Below are positions 5,852 to 7,305 of a DNA stretch of 7,305 bases, piece after piece. The DNA is from CAZLMF01 sp964560565 (GTDB taxonomy: Bacteria; Bacillota; Clostridia; Oscillospirales; Ruminococcaceae), in contig CAZLMF010000078.1 of NCBI GenBank assembly GCA_964560565.1, positions 1 through 7,305 of the forward strand. Direction: 5' to 3'. How positions within the stretch are numbered: position 1 is the first letter of the stretch; the number at the start of each line of letters is the position of its first letter. The notes beneath the pieces were generated by a model, which saw only the letters and a list, made by a program, of their open reading frames with translations, had not been told where the DNA came from and did not search any database. A program made the translations under genes and the position numbers.

Positions 5852-6470
5852 TGTAGCATATACTCCTTACATTTTCAATTATTCTAAGTATTTTTCCCTC
5901 ATCCTTGCCGCCGTCAGTTTCAACGCAGCTGCTGACATCAATGCAATAGGGGCAAAGCTTTGCGGCTTCATAAATATTGTCCGCATTAATGCCGCCTGCA
6001 AGGAAAAAGGGCTTTGTTACGCCTTGGATTAAGTCCCAATTAAAACGCTCCCCTGTGCCTCCGTAGGCACTTTTTGATAAAGTGTCAAACAATAGAAAGT
6101 CGGCTAGAGTGTTGTTTATATCCTTAGGGGGCGTTGAGCCTATTCGGACAGCCTTGATGACAGGCGCACTGATAAGTTGTTTTAGTCGGTGAATATAGTC
6201 CTCGCTTTCGTCACCATGGAGCTGAACGGCAGCGATTACCTTTGCTTTACATAGGCGCACTATTTCACCCATGTCAGCGTTTACGAACACACCAACCGCC
6301 TTGATACCAGAATCCAACCCGTGGGAGAGGATTACTGCCTGCTCAGGGGTGACTATTCTCTTACTTGGCGCAAATACAAAGCCAATATAGTCAGGCTTTA
6401 GGTGGTTTATGATGGCAATATCCTGCATTTTCGTTATGCCGCAGATTTTGATTTTAGGCATGATTGTCAT
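5772..6470 (-). CDS. trpF: Phosphoribosylanthranilate isomerase with a C-terminal tail overlapping trpA
   Basis: A 232-residue TIM barrel that isomerises phosphoribosylanthranilate to CdRP. The general base C10 in KICGIT, the general acid D129 in LLFDT, VQLHGDE (82-88), GGTGERFNW (137-145) and the phosphate-binding LAGGIN (157-162) are present. Two oddities stand out. The motif usually ending in SSGVE reads SSCVE (Cys at 182). The protein also continues about 25 to 30 residues past the usual end near ENVRS (199-203), running into trpA in another frame. Three in-frame ATGs exist near the start. I chose 6470 because AGGAGGG lies seven bases upstream; 6476 would be only one base from it. The start overlaps the end of trpC by 17 bases, indicating coupled translation. 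Confidence 0.93.
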   Translation of the reverse strand: MTIMPKIKICGITKMQDIAIINHLKPDYIGFVFAPSKRIVTPEQAVILSHGLDSGIKAVGVFVNADMGEIVRLCKAKVIAAVQLHGDESEDYIHRLKQLISAPVIKAVRIGSTPPKDINNTLADFLLFDTLSKSAYGGTGERFNWDLIQGVTKPFFLAGGINADNIYEAAKLCPYCIDVSSCVETDGGKDEGKILRIIENVRSICYNEQDTREISTARSTGSQSVHSIHYRW

Positions 6471-7257
6471 TTGCATTCCCTCCTATAAGCATTGAAATGC
6501 TTTGAGCAATGTTGGAGCTTTTTATCAGACTTTCGCCTACTAGAATGGCGTTTGAGCCTGCACTTTCCACAAATCTTGCATCGGCAGTGTTGTGGATGCC
6601 GCTTTCGCTTACAAGCAATGCGGATTTTGGTATAAGCTTCCCTAGCTCGGCTGTGCAATGCAAATCCACTTCAAAGGTGGCAAGGTTGCGGTTGTTAACA
6701 CCGATTATAGAGGCATTTGCGCTTAGTGCGCATTCTATCTGCCGCTCATTTCGCACTTCCACTAGGCACTCAAGCCCTAAGTCTGTTGCAATGCTATAAA
6801 GCTCGGTTAGCTTGTCGGTATCCTGCAAGACCTCACAGATAAGGAGGATTGCATCTGCGCCTATCGCCCTTGTCTCGTAGATTTGAATAGGGTCGAATAT
6901 GAAATCCTTACGCAAAACAGGAATGCTTACACCCTCGCTTATTTGGGTTAGGTGCTCGTTTGCGCCCATGAAAAAACTCGGTTCAGTTAAAACTGATATT
7001 GCGCTTGCTCCTGCCTGCTCATATTGCTTTGCTATATCAAGGTATCTATAATCACTTGAAAACAAGCCCTTACTGGGAGATGCCTTTTTGCACTCGGCTA
7101 TTATGGATAGCTTGGGGGTGGAAATGGCATTGTAAAGGCTGCGGACTGGGCGGTTTTGAGCGGCGATTTGCTCCTTTAGGGCGGATATGCTAGTGGTGCA
7201 CTTTAGAGCTTGCACCTGCTCTATGCGACTTTGTACTATTTTATCTAATATTGTCAT
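6454..7257 (-). CDS. trpC: Indole-3-glycerol-phosphate synthase
   Basis: A 267-residue TIM barrel that closes CdRP to indole-3-glycerol phosphate with loss of CO2 and water. The family motifs appear in order: IIAECKKASPSKG (52-64, with E55 and K57), VLTEPSFFMG (89-98), the catalytic lysine in LRKDF (K117), LVEV (E167), IGVNNRNL (185-192), VSESGI (216-221) and ILVGESL (238-244). Nothing essential is missing and the length is typical of a stand-alone TrpC. The ATG overlaps the stop of the preceding trpD-like frame (ATGA). An AGGAGG site lies about 12 bases upstream, a slightly long spacing. The 3' end overlaps trpF, so the step before (TrpF) and this step are translated together. Confidence 0.98.
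   Translation of the reverse strand: MTILDKIVQSRIEQVQALKCTTSISALKEQIAAQNRPVRSLYNAISTPKLSIIAECKKASPSKGLFSSDYRYLDIAKQYEQAGASAISVLTEPSFFMGANEHLTQISEGVSIPVLRKDFIFDPIQIYETRAIGADAILLICEVLQDTDKLTELYSIATDLGLECLVEVRNERQIECALSANASIIGVNNRNLATFEVDLHCTAELGKLIPKSALLVSESGIHNTADARFVESAGSNAILVGESLIKSSNIAQSISMLIGGNANDNHA
6478..6484 (-). promoter_or_regulatory. Ribosome binding site that fixes the trpF start
   Basis: AGGAGGG on the minus strand sits inside the last codons of trpC. It is seven bases from the ATG at 6470 but only one base from the ATG at 6476, which decides for the former. Confidence 0.8.
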
Positions 7258-7305
7258 TGTTTTTGTTTACCTCCTGTTGCCTGTATGAGCTGTGAAAGCT
7301 TTTGC
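7254..7305 (-). CDS. trpD: C-terminal end of probable anthranilate phosphoribosyltransferase (partial)
   Basis: The minus-strand frame entering from the right edge reads QKLSQLIQATGGKQKQ and stops at TGA (7254-7256), which overlaps the trpC ATG as ATGA. The KLSQLI run is the kind of helical C-terminus TrpD has, and trpD usually precedes trpC in Bacillota. Only 16 codons are visible, so the call relies mainly on frame, stop overlap and gene order. The trpC ribosome binding site lies within this end. Confidence 0.6.
   Translation of the reverse strand, partial: QKLSQLIQATGGKQKQ

Overview
The window is a block of core genes from a member of the Bacillota, most likely class Clostridia. The evidence is the ylxM-ffh-rpsP-khpA order, the strong AGGAGG-type ribosome binding sites, the AT-rich spacers with consensus sigma-A type promoters, and a LysM/G5/M23 cell-wall hydrolase of the kind common in gut Clostridia. 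I cannot name a genus. Every gene lies on the minus strand, so the biological reading order runs from the right end of the window to the left. There is no mobile element, CRISPR array, phage gene or obvious foreign block.

Right part (about 7305 to 5063): the last codons of a probable trpD, then trpC, trpF and trpA, packed with overlapping ends. These encode consecutive steps of tryptophan synthesis from anthranilate to indole. trpB, which normally sits between trpF and trpA, is absent. trpF instead runs about 80 bases into trpA and carries an unusual Cys in its conserved SSG motif.

Middle (5062 to 2642): luxS, with a likely own promoter built on an 11-bp-spaced TTACAA direct repeat. It is followed by a membrane-anchored LysM-G5-M23 endopeptidase gene with a near-consensus promoter flanked by two pairs of perfect direct repeats. 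A strong hairpin terminator closes this unit.

Left part (2548 to 1): a full-consensus promoter (TTGACA-17-TATAAT) drives ylxM, ffh, rpsP and khpA. These encode the signal recognition particle GTPase with its helix-turn-helix partner, ribosomal protein S16 and a small KH RNA-binding protein. A tRNA-Leu(UAG) gene with its own promoter follows khpA, where rimM and trmD are often found.

Most of the window is ordinary housekeeping. The points worth checking are the reorganised trpF/trpA junction and the symmetric or repeated elements at four promoters or spacers. I found no convincing evidence of a wholly new system.
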